This document shows, in pieces, positions 23,664 to 32,611 of a stretch of DNA of 64,000 nucleotides. The DNA is from Stenotrophomonas sp. NA06056 (GTDB taxonomy: Bacteria; Pseudomonadota; Gammaproteobacteria; Xanthomonadales; Xanthomonadaceae), in NCBI RefSeq assembly GCF_013364355.1, contig NZ_CP054931.1, positions 2,666,001-2,730,000 of the forward strand. Reading direction: 5' to 3'. Under the pieces are notes generated by a model. It had not been told where the DNA came from, made no database searches, and was given only the letters and a program-made list of their open reading frames with translations. The first letter of the stretch is position 1. Each line of letters opens with the position of its first letter. The translations under genes were made by a program, and so were the position numbers.

Positions 23664-24784
23664 TGAAGCCAATGCCAACCACAACGACCGCCACGTCAAT
23701 GCTGCGAGCATTCCAGGGGCTGGCACTGGCGGCCGCGCTGCTGCTACCGCATGTTGCGCTGCCTGCTGTGCCCCGTCCCACACCGTACACAACCAGCGGT
23801 GAACTGCAGGGTGCACGCTGGCGCTTGGACGTACCCGTCAGCTGGAACGGTGAACTGGTGATGCTTGCCCACGGCTATGAACCGGTAGGCGTTCCGCGGC
23901 CTTCACCGATGCCGGCCAACGACAGCACCGCCGGCCTGCTTGCAGCAGGCTACGCCGTCGCGCAGAGCGCCTATGCCAGCCAAGGCTGGGCGGTGGCGGA
24001 TGCGATCGACGACATGGAACGCCTGCGCGTGCACGCCCTGTCCGAGCTGAAGGACGTGCGTCGCACCTGGATCCTTGGCTTTTCGATGGGCGGCGCGGTG
24101 GCCATCGCCACCCTCGAACGCCTGCCGCAGCATTACAACGGTGGCGTATCGCTGTGCGGCGCCAACCTGCCCGGCGAACAGTTGGCCAACGATCTGCTGA
24201 CCACACTGGTGGCGTTCGACTATTTCTTCCCCGCAGCCGAGGGATTGCCCCAGCAGGGCCTGGCCTCGGCAGAAGCTGCAGCACTACCGCAGATGACGCT
24301 CTATCAAGGCGTCGCTGCTGCGCTCCAGGCCCAGCCGGCGGTCGCCGCGCAACTGGCCACTCGGCTGCAGGTAAGCACCGATGCACTGCCGGGCACGATC
24401 AGCCTGCACGCGATGATCCTGCACGAACTGGCCACGCGCGCCGGCGGCATGCCCGTCGGCAACCTTGCGACGGTCTATCGTGGATTCGGCGATGACGATG
24501 CATTCAACGCGGGTGTGCGACGGCACGCAGCGGTTCCACTGGCACAGCGATATGTGCGCGGGAAGCTGGCGTTGACCGGCGTGGTCAATCGACCGCTGGT
24601 GATCCAGTTCAACAACGATGACCCAAGCATCGTGCCGCGCATGCAGTCGGTGTACCCACAACTGGCAGAGCACGCAGGCGCGACGCCATCGCCGCACGTA
24701 TTGCCGAGGGTCGGCGAAGGCCACTGCAGCTTTACGGATTCACAGGTGGTCGAGGCGTTGAAGGCAGCAGCGGCTGCCCGCTGA
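23663..24784 (+). CDS. exported alpha/beta hydrolase
   Basis: 373 residues with a signal peptide (about 1-35, ending LPAVP). The nucleophile elbow is GFSMGGA (Ser about 146). A C-terminal Asp (FNNDDPS) and His (GEGHCSF) complete a probable triad. LAHGYEPVG supplies the oxyanion region. The substrate is unknown; an esterase or peptidase is possible. Start overlaps the stop of the DUF6265 gene. Confidence 0.85.
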   Translation: MKPMPTTTTATSMLRAFQGLALAAALLLPHVALPAVPRPTPYTTSGELQGARWRLDVPVSWNGELVMLAHGYEPVGVPRPSPMPANDSTAGLLAAGYAVAQSAYASQGWAVADAIDDMERLRVHALSELKDVRRTWILGFSMGGAVAIATLERLPQHYNGGVSLCGANLPGEQLANDLLTTLVAFDYFFPAAEGLPQQGLASAEAAALPQMTLYQGVAAALQAQPAVAAQLATRLQVSTDALPGTISLHAMILHELATRAGGMPVGNLATVYRGFGDDDAFNAGVRRHAAVPLAQRYVRGKLALTGVVNRPLVIQFNNDDPSIVPRMQSVYPQLAEHAGATPSPHVLPRVGEGHCSFTDSQVVEALKAAAAAR

Positions 24785-24797
24785 GTACTCGGCCGCA

Positions 24798-25067
24798 TCA
24801 GTGGCCGAGCGTACCCATGGTGAAGGTATAGCCGGAGCGCATGAGGAACTCGCGCATGCGCAGCTCGGCGCGGCGGGGAGACGGAAGATCCGGCGGGCCA
24901 TACAGCGCATAGACCACGCCAGCGCCCTCGATGCGTTCCCGGCGCACATCACATTGACGGCTCTCCGAGGCGAGGACCCAGCCGTCCTTCAGTTGATCGG
25001 GGCCGATGGACTGCCCGTTCTTCAGCCGGAATGTAAGCCAGCGCACATCTGCGGTGGATCTGCTCAT
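24798..25067 (-). CDS. hypothetical protein
   Basis: 89 residues from MSRSTADVRWLTFRLKNGQ. It is a soluble, mixed alpha/beta sequence with GAGVVYALYGPPDLPSPRRAE and a C-terminal RMREFLMRSGYTFTMGTL. No family is recognised, and the Shine-Dalgarno is weak. It converges with the hydrolase gene (13 bp between stops). Longer open frames upstream look like shadow sequence. Confidence 0.5.
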   Translation of the reverse strand: MSRSTADVRWLTFRLKNGQSIGPDQLKDGWVLASESRQCDVRRERIEGAGVVYALYGPPDLPSPRRAELRMREFLMRSGYTFTMGTLGH

Positions 25068-25201
25068 TGCCCGCCAGCTGCATCGTGCATGCAGCCCCTC
25101 ATGTCCTTGCCTGCCATTGCTGCTCCCGAAGACCAGGACTCCGACCATACCCCGTCGCCATGTCGTGGCCGGCTGAGACTGACAGGAGCGCATGGCGGGT
25201 C

Positions 25202-25906
25202 TCAGGCGCCTACATCGAACAACCTGCGGAAGGCCGCCTGCCCGGCCGGCGTGATCCCAAGGTCGCGCCGGCCTTCAAGGCGACGCAGCCAGCGGTTCTG
25301 CAGGAAACTCTCCAGCAGCGCTTCGCCGACCATGCCGGCCATATGCGGACGGCGCTCGGTACAGTCCAGGCACCCTCGGCAGTAGCGCTCTGGCGTCACC
25401 CGCGGCGATCGCTCGATCAGCGCTGCCAGCGGCTCGCCCACGGCGCGCAGGACGTCGGCGCCATGAGCCGTCATCTGCCAATGGTCTGCGGCCGCGACTA
25501 TCGCTCCGATGGCAAGCAGATGATCGGAGATGGCAACGGCGTATTCACCAGCCAGATGCCGATAGCACGTGCGCGCCCGACGGAAGCCGGCATCGACCCG
25601 AACGGTGCGTGGCGAGAGCGGTGGCCGTTGATCGCTGAAACGCAGGATGCCTTCCAGCATGTCAGCGACCTCGCTCGAAGCGAGCCGGTGATAACGGTGC
25701 CGTCCCTGTACCGCCACGGCCAGGATGCCGCCGTCCAGCAACCTCCGCAGATGAGTGCTTGCGGTCTGCGGCGAGATGCCAGCAACGCCAGCCAGTTCGG
25801 ATGCCGTGTGGGCGCAGCCGTCCATCAACGCCACCAGCATGGCCGCGCGTGCGTGGTCACCGACCAATGTGCCGACAGTGATGAAAGCGCGGGAGGTCTG
25901 GACCAT
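25202..25906 (-). CDS. ArsR-family winged-helix regulator with extra C-terminal domain
   Basis: 234 residues. The winged helix (about 10-85) has ARAAMLVALMDGCAHTASEL, AGISPQTASTHLRRLLDGGI and VQGRHRYHRL. A helical and Cys-containing C-terminal region (RYCRGCLDCTERRPHMAG) follows and could bind a metal or cofactor. It is divergent from the flavin reductase gene (93 bp), a common regulator-target pairing. Confidence 0.85.
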   Translation of the reverse strand: MVQTSRAFITVGTLVGDHARAAMLVALMDGCAHTASELAGVAGISPQTASTHLRRLLDGGILAVAVQGRHRYHRLASSEVADMLEGILRFSDQRPPLSPRTVRVDAGFRRARTCYRHLAGEYAVAISDHLLAIGAIVAAADHWQMTAHGADVLRAVGEPLAALIERSPRVTPERYCRGCLDCTERRPHMAGMVGEALLESFLQNRWLRRLEGRRDLGITPAGQAAFRRLFDVGA

Positions 25907-25999
25907 GACCGCATTGTGGCATGCCACCCGCCATGCATTGTTCGACCTGGATCGAAGCTTCCGCGCTCTTGCACAGAGCACAGTGACCGCCCGCAACCC

Positions 26000-26653
26000 A
26001 TGAGTTCAGGCATGCCATCGAACGACACTCAACGCCGCTGCATCACCCCTTCCGTCCTCTACCCGGGAACGCCTGTGGTGCTGATGACCACGCTGAATGA
26101 AGACGGCAGTGCGAACATCAGTCCGCTTTCTTCGTTCTGGGCGCTGGCCGACCGCGTGGTGCTCGGCATCGGCGAACAGGGCCAGGGCTGCAGCAATCTT
26201 CTGGCACGTGGCGAATGCGTGCTGAACTTCGCCGATGCCACGCAGGCGGCACAGGTTGAAGCCATCGCCCGTGCCACCGCGCGCAGCCCCGTGCCCGATT
26301 CGAAACGTGATATGGGTTACGTGCATGTGCGTGACAAATTCGCACTGGGCGGCTTCAGCCGCGTCGACTCGGTGCGGGTTGCACCGCCGGCGATCGCCGA
26401 ATGCCCGCTGCAGGTGGAGGTCGCGCTGCTTGCCTCGCATCGACCCAGCGGAACACCGGATCAGGGTTTCATGATCATAGAGGGACAGATCTGCCGGGTG
26501 CATGCACACGAGGCGATCACCGTTGCAGGTACCCAGCACATCGACGTGCAGCGCTGGGCACCGCTGATCTACTTGTTCCGTCACTATGTGGGCATCACCA
26601 CGCCGGTGGCACGCAACTTCCGTGCTGACACCCCTTCGCAGCTACCTGCATGA
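26000..26653 (+). CDS. flavin reductase family protein
   Basis: 217 residues. A split-barrel FMN-binding fold with VLMTTLNEDGSANISPLSSFWALADRV-type opening (read in parts), LLARGECVLNFAD, and later FMIIEGQICRVHAHEAI. Members reduce flavins or bind FMN for redox reactions. ATG at 26000 or 26012 could start it. Divergent from the ArsR-like regulator, which probably controls it. Confidence 0.85.
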   Translation: MSSGMPSNDTQRRCITPSVLYPGTPVVLMTTLNEDGSANISPLSSFWALADRVVLGIGEQGQGCSNLLARGECVLNFADATQAAQVEAIARATARSPVPDSKRDMGYVHVRDKFALGGFSRVDSVRVAPPAIAECPLQVEVALLASHRPSGTPDQGFMIIEGQICRVHAHEAITVAGTQHIDVQRWAPLIYLFRHYVGITTPVARNFRADTPSQLPA

Positions 26654-26662
26654 CACCTGCGA

Positions 26663-27208
26663 TCAGGAAGAAGACGCTGGCGCGTTCGAGTACTTCTCGT
26701 GCACCTCTTTTTCGCGTTCACGGCGCGCGCTCGAACAGCGCTCGCGGGCCGTCGACATCTGGCTATCGGCCGAGGTGCGCTCCAAGCTCAACGACTGTTG
26801 CAGGCTGGAGATCTGCGCACGGATGCCGGATTCGCTGGTGGCGCCGGCCAGATTGCTGCCGGCAGCAGCCAGTTGCCGGTTCAGATCGGCCACTTGTTGA
26901 TTGACCGCCTGGCTGCGCGATTCGAATGGGCCATAGATGCGCGACTGTTCGCTCTGCAGGCAGTTGCGCTCGGCAATGCCGGCGTCATTCATTTCGGCAG
27001 TGCGGTAGACCGCGGTGCGGTTGGTAAGCTCGCCAACCGATTGCGATGCCGCGCGATTGGAACGCAGCTTCATCGGCTCCGCGCCCGCGGTACAGGCGTT
27101 CTGCGAGTAGACGGTCTCACCGGACGCACCCTTGCACTTGTAGACCTGCGCCGACGCCAGCGGCGCGACCAGCAGCAGCGCCAGCGCGATGCCAGGTTTC
27201 ATGTTCAT
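26663..27208 (-). CDS. exported DUF4124-domain protein
   Basis: 181 residues. A signal peptide (about 1-20, LASA-QVYKC) is followed by the DUF4124 motif QVYKCKGASGETVYSQNAC with two cysteines that likely pair. A long coiled-coil-like Gln/Ala/Ser-rich helix (about 100-165) ends the protein. AGGAGG lies seven bases before the start. Such proteins are frequent in Xanthomonadales periplasms; the function is unknown. It converges with the flavin reductase gene. Confidence 0.82.
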   Translation of the reverse strand: MNMKPGIALALLLVAPLASAQVYKCKGASGETVYSQNACTAGAEPMKLRSNRAASQSVGELTNRTAVYRTAEMNDAGIAERNCLQSEQSRIYGPFESRSQAVNQQVADLNRQLAAAGSNLAGATSESGIRAQISSLQQSLSLERTSADSQMSTARERCSSARREREKEVHEKYSNAPASSS

Positions 27209-27298
27209 GCCAGACCTCCTGTCCGGGGCCCTTCGGCCCGTTTGGCCATACGCTACGACTGATCGTGCGTCCGGGCAAATGCCCTCACGCCCGGCAAA

Positions 27299-27871
27299 TC
27301 AGCGCCGGAATGAACGCAGCTCCAGCGCCGCCAGGGTGTACCAGCCGAACGCGGGTAGCAGCGCAAGGCGCTGGGTGAGGCCGCGATAGGGCTCCGGATC
27401 GAAGCCGGACATCATCAGCCACAGATAAGCCATGCCCAGCAGCGAGCTGGCGCGCGCAAACCATGCCACGCGCGTTGACGCCTGTGGGCCCAGCTCTGCG
27501 AGGAACGGCAGCGGGGTCAGGATCGAGAAGATGCCGATGCCATAGAGGCCATGCAGCGGGCTGCCCGTGGTGAAGACGCCATTGCTGACCATGGACACCC
27601 CGAACAGGCTGGAGGTGAGCACAGTGAGCGCGAAACGGCGGCCGTGGGCGAGCAACGCGAGGCTGAAGAGGATGATGGCCAAGCCACTGACCATCGGGCC
27701 GACCTGCACCGCCTTGGCCGGCAGCCCCGGCATCAGGCCCAGCTCGCTGAGGTGCTGCGAGAGCGGGTGGTAACCGGGCACGCTGAATGCAAAGGCGATC
27801 AGGGCCAGCATGGCACCGAGGGGGAGGTACACGGCCTGCTGGATCGCCAGGTTTCGCACTGCGGCCACCAC
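27299..27871 (-). CDS. DUF998 integral membrane protein
   Basis: 190 residues with about six hydrophobic helices. YHPLSQHLSELGLM near the N-terminus and VFTTGSPLHGLYGIGIF in the middle are DUF998 signatures. The family has no assigned function. It is a monocistronic gene, 90 bp downstream of the DUF4124 promoter region. Confidence 0.82.
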   Translation of the reverse strand: MVAAVRNLAIQQAVYLPLGAMLALIAFAFSVPGYHPLSQHLSELGLMPGLPAKAVQVGPMVSGLAIILFSLALLAHGRRFALTVLTSSLFGVSMVSNGVFTTGSPLHGLYGIGIFSILTPLPFLAELGPQASTRVAWFARASSLLGMAYLWLMMSGFDPEPYRGLTQRLALLPAFGWYTLAALELRSFRR

Positions 27872-28210
27872 TGCTGAAGAGAAGTGCGGCGAAGTTAGCA
27901 GCCGCCCTCGCCGGGTCGCATGTGCATTTTGGTACAGCCTGCCGGTGCCGGATTTCGCGCAAAGAAAAAGCCCTGCCGCAGCCGGCGACGTCGATGACGC
28001 CGAAGTCCCGAAGGACGGCGTTGAGCGTCAAGCGAAGATCAGGAGACACCAATGCCTTGATTAAGTTGGAGCGACTAGTCTTCTTCGCTGTGCTGGCCTC
28101 AACAAGCGGGGGCAGTGATCGAACCCAGACCTGCAGTTGCTCGGCGATAGGTCGCTGCCGATTCCCCGTACTGCGTGCTAATGTCCAACGCCACTAAACA
28201 GGGACGGGTC
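27872..28210. other. intergenic region with a degenerate terminator-like segment
   Basis: 339 bases without a supported gene. At 27958-27975 it carries GCAAAGAAAAAGCCCTG, the same sequence that begins the real terminator before tRNA-Cys (28797-28811), but here the pairing arm is missing. The remainder probably holds the promoter of the lipoprotein gene at 28211. Nothing else stands out. Confidence 0.4.
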
Positions 28211-28630
28211 ATGAAGAAGCGTGTTGCTTGCTTGGCGCTGTTGGGAACGTTGATGGGCTGTTCGACTACTGCGGTCGAGTCGGGTCGGGAACATCCAATC
28301 CCCGCGGAGCGCGTTTTCCTTCCGAATCTCCTGGAGCCGAGTGCTGAGCGATCCGCGCAGATCGTCGTAACAAGGGATCAGGGTGTGAAAGGATCCGCCT
28401 GCGCGTACCTGCTTTTCTTGGACAACGCGAAGGTGATATCAATCAGGTCCAGCGAGAGCGCAACGTTGCACGTCACTCCGGGCGGCCACTTCTTGCGATT
28501 GGAGACGACTGGCGGGTTTTGCGGGTCCAGCGCTACTTCTCAGAACGTAGTCATTGGGGCGGGTGAGCGGCAGGCGTATCGAGCGATTCAGCCGGCCTCT
28601 GGTGAGGCACACCTTTCTCGATCCGAGTGA
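28211..28630 (+). CDS. small lipoprotein, hypothetical
   Basis: 139 residues from MKKRVACLALLGTLMGCSTT. The lipobox is TLMGC, with the acylated Cys at 18. The mature domain is a beta-rich segment with RDQGVKGSACAYLLFLDN and TPGGHFLRLETTGGFCGSS, similar in pattern to small outer-membrane-associated lipoproteins. Codon use is less GC-biased than its neighbours, hinting at a different origin. A hairpin at about 28659-28678 (GACGCCG and CGGCGTT) may terminate it. Confidence 0.72.
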   Translation: MKKRVACLALLGTLMGCSTTAVESGREHPIPAERVFLPNLLEPSAERSAQIVVTRDQGVKGSACAYLLFLDNAKVISIRSSESATLHVTPGGHFLRLETTGGFCGSSATSQNVVIGAGERQAYRAIQPASGEAHLSRSE

Positions 28631-28800
28631 TGGCCGTCACTTCCCCAGGAAGGACGCCGCAAACACGGCGTTCTTCTCGCAGAAATCTTCAAGTCACACG
28701 TATTTTTCAACGCGGGTTCGCCACCCGACAACCGCTGGCAGACCAATGATTTCAGGCCCGAATCAGGGATTCGACACAAGGTTGCCGAACGCCAGGCAAA

Positions 28801-28830
28801 GAAAAAGCCCTGACCGAGGTCAGGGCTTTT
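28801..28830. terminator. bidirectional terminator by tRNA-Cys
   Basis: AGCCCTGACC (28806-28815) pairs perfectly with GGTCAGGGCT (28818-28827); A-run and T-run flank it. It ends the minus-strand tRNA-Cys transcript and possibly the plus-strand lipoprotein transcript. Confidence 0.85.
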
Positions 28831-28834
28831 CAAT

Positions 28835-28908
28835 TGGAGGCCTCAAGCGGAATCGAACCGCTGTAAACGGATTTGCAATCCGGTGCATAGCCACTCTGCC
28901 ATGAGGCC
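28835..28908 (-). tRNA. tRNA-Cys (anticodon GCA)
   Basis: 74 nt with encoded CCA. The acceptor begins GGCCTCA, the anticodon loop is TTGCAAA (GCA), and the T-arm is GCGGTTCGATTCCGC. Confidence 0.96.
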
Positions 28909-28945
28909 AACGTACTGCGATCAGGAACGACGCCCCTGATATGAC

Positions 28946-28963
28946 AAAACCCCGCGATGGGGC
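28946..28963 (-). terminator. weak terminator after tRNA-Gly copy 1
   Basis: On the minus strand CCCC, five bases, GGGG and then TTTTG form a short stem with a T-run. Placement 12 bases after the tRNA supports it; the stem is only four pairs. Confidence 0.45.
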
Positions 28964-28974
28964 CTGTCCGAACA

Positions 28975-29050
<76 letters not shown>

Positions 29051-29170
29051 ATAAGCCGTCATGATACCGGAAGCCCGGGACACACACCAGCCATTTCACA
29101 ACAGTTTTCACTTTTCTGACTGCGCGCAAAGCCTTGTGGCTCAACGTGCCCCGCCTTGCCGCGGCGGGAG

Positions 29171-29196
29171 AAAAACAAGGCCCCAACCGGGGCCCT
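29171..29196 (-). terminator. terminator after tRNA-Gly copy 2
   Basis: GGCCCC (29179-29184) and GGGGCC (29189-29194) pair; the minus-strand transcript then reads TTGTTTTT. Confidence 0.85.
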
Positions 29197-29204
29197 GTGC
29201 AATC

Positions 29205-29280
<76 letters not shown>

Positions 29281-29310
29281 AGATTCTCCGACCTGCGTCG
29301 AAGGAGCGCT

Positions 29311-29339
29311 ATTGTGTCCAAATTCCTTCACGCCGTCAA
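29311..29339 (-). promoter_or_regulatory. promoter of tRNA-Gly copy 2
   Basis: On the minus strand TTGACG, a 17-bp spacer, then CACAAT, followed by the GC-rich discriminator AGCGCTCC expected of stringently controlled stable-RNA promoters. It ends 16 bp before the plus-strand gene at 29355. Confidence 0.75.
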
Positions 29340-29354
29340 CAGCCCACTTATCCG

Positions 29355-29810
29355 ATGAACCCGCCTACGAGACCACACTACGTCCACCTGTTCTGGATCC
29401 TTGTCGCCCTCACCTGGCTGGCGGTGATCGCCGCCTTGGTCAATGCGGGCTTCACGCCGGACTACTGGATGTTGCGGCACTTCGATGGCGGAACACTGCC
29501 CTACCCAACCCACAGCGTTGTCGTATTCGCGCTGTTGAGCACGGTCGAGCTGGTGATCGCTGCGCTGATAGTGCGCCCCTGGAGGTTTGATCGCTTGTGG
29601 CTGCGACTGTTGCTCGCCTTCGCGCTGCTGCTGGCGTGGACCTTCCCGTGGCTGGCCTCAGCCATGCACCAGCCGCCCGTGCAGGGAATGCACCTGCTAT
29701 GGTTGCTGCTCCTGGATGTGGGACTGCTGTTGGCGTTGTGCGTGGTGTCACTGGTCACTGCGTGGCGGGCATTGGCCAGAAGGAAACAAACAGGCCGCGC
29801 GCTCCCATAG
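29355..29810 (+). CDS. hypothetical four-helix membrane protein
   Basis: 151 residues with four transmembrane segments (FWILVALTWLAVIAALVN, SVVVFALLSTVELVIAALIV, LRLLLAFALLLAWTFPWL, GMHLLWLLLLDVGLLLALCV). No family is recognised. It starts 75 bp from tRNA-Gly copy 2 and converges with the efflux operon (14 bp between stops). Confidence 0.65.
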   Translation: MNPPTRPHYVHLFWILVALTWLAVIAALVNAGFTPDYWMLRHFDGGTLPYPTHSVVVFALLSTVELVIAALIVRPWRFDRLWLRLLLAFALLLAWTFPWLASAMHQPPVQGMHLLWLLLLDVGLLLALCVVSLVTAWRALARRKQTGRALP

Positions 29811-29824
29811 AGAGAGCCGCGCGG

Positions 29825-30736
29825 TTACTTCCGGAACTCCACCCGCACGTGCTGGCCGACGCGCGCCTTTGCCGCACTCTCGAACTCCAGCACGCACTCC
29901 ACCACCCTGGCCACGCCACGCCCTGCGTCTTCGGGCAATCGCGCCGCCGCGAACACCGGGCTGATGCGGACCACACGTGCCGCCGGCAGCGCCTTGCCCT
30001 CGGCACCATCGCTGTCGATCACCACCGTCGCACGCATGCCAACCTGCACGGCATCGACATAGGCCGCGCCCAGTTCGGCGCGCACCTGCAACGGTCGAGC
30101 CGGAAGCAATGACATCGCTGGCTTTCCAGCCTGCACGAACGCCCCCACGCCGGGCACCTGGCCAACCACGGTGCCGGCATCCGGCGCGGTCAGCGACATC
30201 TGCCGCAGCTTGAGTCTGGCGTGCTCCAACTTGTGCTGGGCCATCTCGACCTGCGCTCCGGCCACATCGACATCGGCGCGAACCCCAGCCAATTGCTGCC
30301 TGGCTGCGTCGGCCTGCTGATTGGAAGAGACGCCTTCACTGGCGCCGGCAGCCAGCCGGGCGGCATTGCGCTCCAACTCCCGCAGTTGCACCTGGCTGCC
30401 CTTCAGCCGGTCGGTGGCGAGCGCGAGATCGGCGTTGGCCATGCCCACTTCCTGTTCAAGCAGTGCGCCATCCAGGGTGAGCAGGACATCGCCCTTGCGG
30501 ACCACCGCCCCTTCCTTCACCGGCGCGGTGCTGACCGGGCCATCCATCGATGGCACCAGTGCGATCAGCCCGCCCTCCACATCGATGATGCCGCGGGCGA
30601 CGGCCACCTTGTCTGCACTGGTGGACGTGGACGCGGCCGGCTGTGCGGGTACGGGTGCATCCCTGCTGCAGGCACCCAGCAGCAATGCCGCGCCCAAGGA
30701 GATGCTGAGGGAAAACAACGGCGGCATTCTGGTCAT
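29825..30736 (-). CDS. periplasmic adaptor (HlyD/DevB-like) lipoprotein of an ABC exporter
   Basis: 303 residues. A lipobox (LLLGAC, Cys at 23) anchors it. A barrel-sandwich half-motif VSTAPVKEGAVVRKGDVLLT, a coiled-coil hairpin of about 80 residues and a second lipoyl half LTAPDAGTVVGQVPGVGAFV follow. This is the membrane-fusion architecture linking an inner-membrane pump to an outer-membrane channel. The start overlaps the ATPase stop by four bases (ATGA). It is last in the four-gene operon. Confidence 0.9.
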   Translation of the reverse strand: MTRMPPLFSLSISLGAALLLGACSRDAPVPAQPAASTSTSADKVAVARGIIDVEGGLIALVPSMDGPVSTAPVKEGAVVRKGDVLLTLDGALLEQEVGMANADLALATDRLKGSQVQLRELERNAARLAAGASEGVSSNQQADAARQQLAGVRADVDVAGAQVEMAQHKLEHARLKLRQMSLTAPDAGTVVGQVPGVGAFVQAGKPAMSLLPARPLQVRAELGAAYVDAVQVGMRATVVIDSDGAEGKALPAARVVRISPVFAAARLPEDAGRGVARVVECVLEFESAAKARVGQHVRVEFRK

Positions 30737-31461
30737 CGGCTGGGCTCTACGGTTTCGTTCTGGCGGCGGTCATCGCGGACCGTGCCGTCTTCCATGGCGA
30801 TCACCCGATCCGCATGGCGGATCAGGCGTGGATCGTGGCTTACACACAGCACGGTGGCCTGATGCGCGCGTGCATAGCGGTGCAGGATGTCGATCACTCG
30901 CTGGCCGTTCTCGGCGTCAAGTGCGCTGGTGGGCTCATCGGCAAAGATCAGCGTGGGTGACTTGGCGAACGCACGGGCAACTGCCACGCGCTGCTTCTCA
31001 CCGCCGGACAACTGCGCCGGCCGCATGTGGCTGCGATGCGAGAGGCCGACCTCTTCCAGCGCTTGTCGTGCCAACGGTTCGCTGTCGCGGTTGCGCATGC
31101 CGCGATAGCCCAACGGCAGCTGCACCTGCTCCAGCGCGGTCAGCGCCGGGAACAGATTGAAGCCCTGGAACACGAAGCCGACGTGATGCAGGCGGAAGCG
31201 CTCCACCTCGCTGCGGGTCATGTGGCTGACGTCCTGGCCAAGCGCATGCACGCGACCGCCGTCGGGCGTGGAGAGCCCGGACATCAGCGACAGCAGCGTG
31301 CTCTTGCCGCAGCCGGAGGGGCCCGACACCAGGGTCAGTTCGCCAGGGTAGATGTCCAGCGAAAGGCCACGCAGCACGGGAACGTGCACATCGCCGGACA
31401 GGAAGCCTTTGTGCAGCGCGTCGGCACGCAGGGTCGGGGCCATGAGGGAGGTGTTCGTCAT
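30733..31461 (-). CDS. ABC transporter ATPase (MacB/DevA/LolD type)
   Basis: 242 residues. Walker A is VSGPSGCGKSTLL, the Q-loop VGFVFQGFNLFPALT, the ABC signature QLSGGEKQRVAVARA and Walker B LIFADEPTSALDAE; the H-loop follows in CVSHDPR. It powers the permease encoded just upstream (10 bp gap). GAGGG lies seven bases before the ATG at 31461. Confidence 0.93.
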   Translation of the reverse strand: MTNTSLMAPTLRADALHKGFLSGDVHVPVLRGLSLDIYPGELTLVSGPSGCGKSTLLSLMSGLSTPDGGRVHALGQDVSHMTRSEVERFRLHHVGFVFQGFNLFPALTALEQVQLPLGYRGMRNRDSEPLARQALEEVGLSHRSHMRPAQLSGGEKQRVAVARAFAKSPTLIFADEPTSALDAENGQRVIDILHRYARAHQATVLCVSHDPRLIRHADRVIAMEDGTVRDDRRQNETVEPSR

Positions 31462-31471
31462 CGGTCGTCCC

Positions 31472-32611
31472 TCAACGCAACAGCAACGATGGATCGGAGC
31501 GGACAACGCTGCGCACTGCCATGATGCTCGACAGCATGGCCATCACCGCGACCAGCGCCACGCAGCCAAGGACCACTATCGGCGTCAGCTGCACCGGCAC
31601 GCGCTGGGTCTGTGCGGCCAGCAGCACCACCGTGCTGAAGGCTGCGGCCAGCAGCATGCCGACGCCGCCGATCAGCACGGCCTGTTCGAACACCACCCGT
31701 GCCAGCGCATAGCGGCCTGCACCGAGCGCATTGAGGGTGGCGTACTCGCGCACGGAACCGGCCACCACCGCCGCGAACGACTGGTTGGTGATCACCGCGC
31801 CGACGAAGCAGACGATGACCGCCATGAACAGCACCGCGATGCCGGCACCGGTGTCGAACAGCCAGTACTGCTGCGAGCGGCTGGCGAACTCCGGTGCTGT
31901 CCAGAATTCAACGGACGCGGGGTGGCCTGTGGATGCGCTGAGCCGATCACGCACACGACCGGCCAGCTCCGGTGATCGCGTGCCCGCGACGAAATAGGTA
32001 CTGCCTTCATGCGGGTCGGTTCCGGCAATGGCACGCGCAGTGTCCAGTGACGCCAGAACATTTACACCGCCGAGACCGCGCAGGCCGGGTTGCGCGGCAA
32101 CCACGCGCACAGCCTTGCCGTTGATCCAGGCAAGGTTGCTGCGCAGATCGACGCCCAGCGTATCCAGGTCCGCGCTGTCGACGATCACCACACCGGGTTC
32201 GCGCAACTGCGCACGCAGCCCAGGCGGCAGGATGCGCGAGAACATCATCGCGTCGTCCGCGGTGGAGATACCGGACAGATACACCGACACATTGCCGGTA
32301 CCCGGGCCGTTGGAGCGCCACTCGCCGTCGACCCATTCGTAGGGCTCGACGCGGGTGACATCCGGGTCCATGCGCAGCCGGCTTTCGACATCCGCGCTGA
32401 CCGCATGGCCGTAGTTCACGCTCTGCGTTCCAGCAAAACCAGCCCATACATCGGCGCTGGACGCCTTCACGTAAATCGCAGCGGTGCCGAAGATGCCCAG
32501 CACCAGTGCTGCCTGCACGATCAGCAGCACACCGGCAAAACACATTGCCAGCACCACCGGCAGGAACCGGCGCCACTCGTAAACAAGGGTTTTGCGGGCA
32601 AGCGCGATCAT
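31472..32611 (-). CDS. ABC transporter permease (DevC/FtsX type)
   Basis: 379 residues. An N-terminal helix (LPVVLAMCFAGVLLIVQAAL) and a periplasmic domain of about 200 residues are followed by three C-terminal helices with an FtsX-type motif (VREYATLNALGAGRYALARV). This is the MacB/DevC topology. The start codon overlaps the stop of the outer-membrane gene (ATGA). With the ATPase and adaptor it forms a DevBCA-like exporter; the substrate is unknown. Confidence 0.9.
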   Translation of the reverse strand: MIALARKTLVYEWRRFLPVVLAMCFAGVLLIVQAALVLGIFGTAAIYVKASSADVWAGFAGTQSVNYGHAVSADVESRLRMDPDVTRVEPYEWVDGEWRSNGPGTGNVSVYLSGISTADDAMMFSRILPPGLRAQLREPGVVIVDSADLDTLGVDLRSNLAWINGKAVRVVAAQPGLRGLGGVNVLASLDTARAIAGTDPHEGSTYFVAGTRSPELAGRVRDRLSASTGHPASVEFWTAPEFASRSQQYWLFDTGAGIAVLFMAVIVCFVGAVITNQSFAAVVAGSVREYATLNALGAGRYALARVVFEQAVLIGGVGMLLAAAFSTVVLLAAQTQRVPVQLTPIVVLGCVALVAVMAMLSSIMAVRSVVRSDPSLLLR

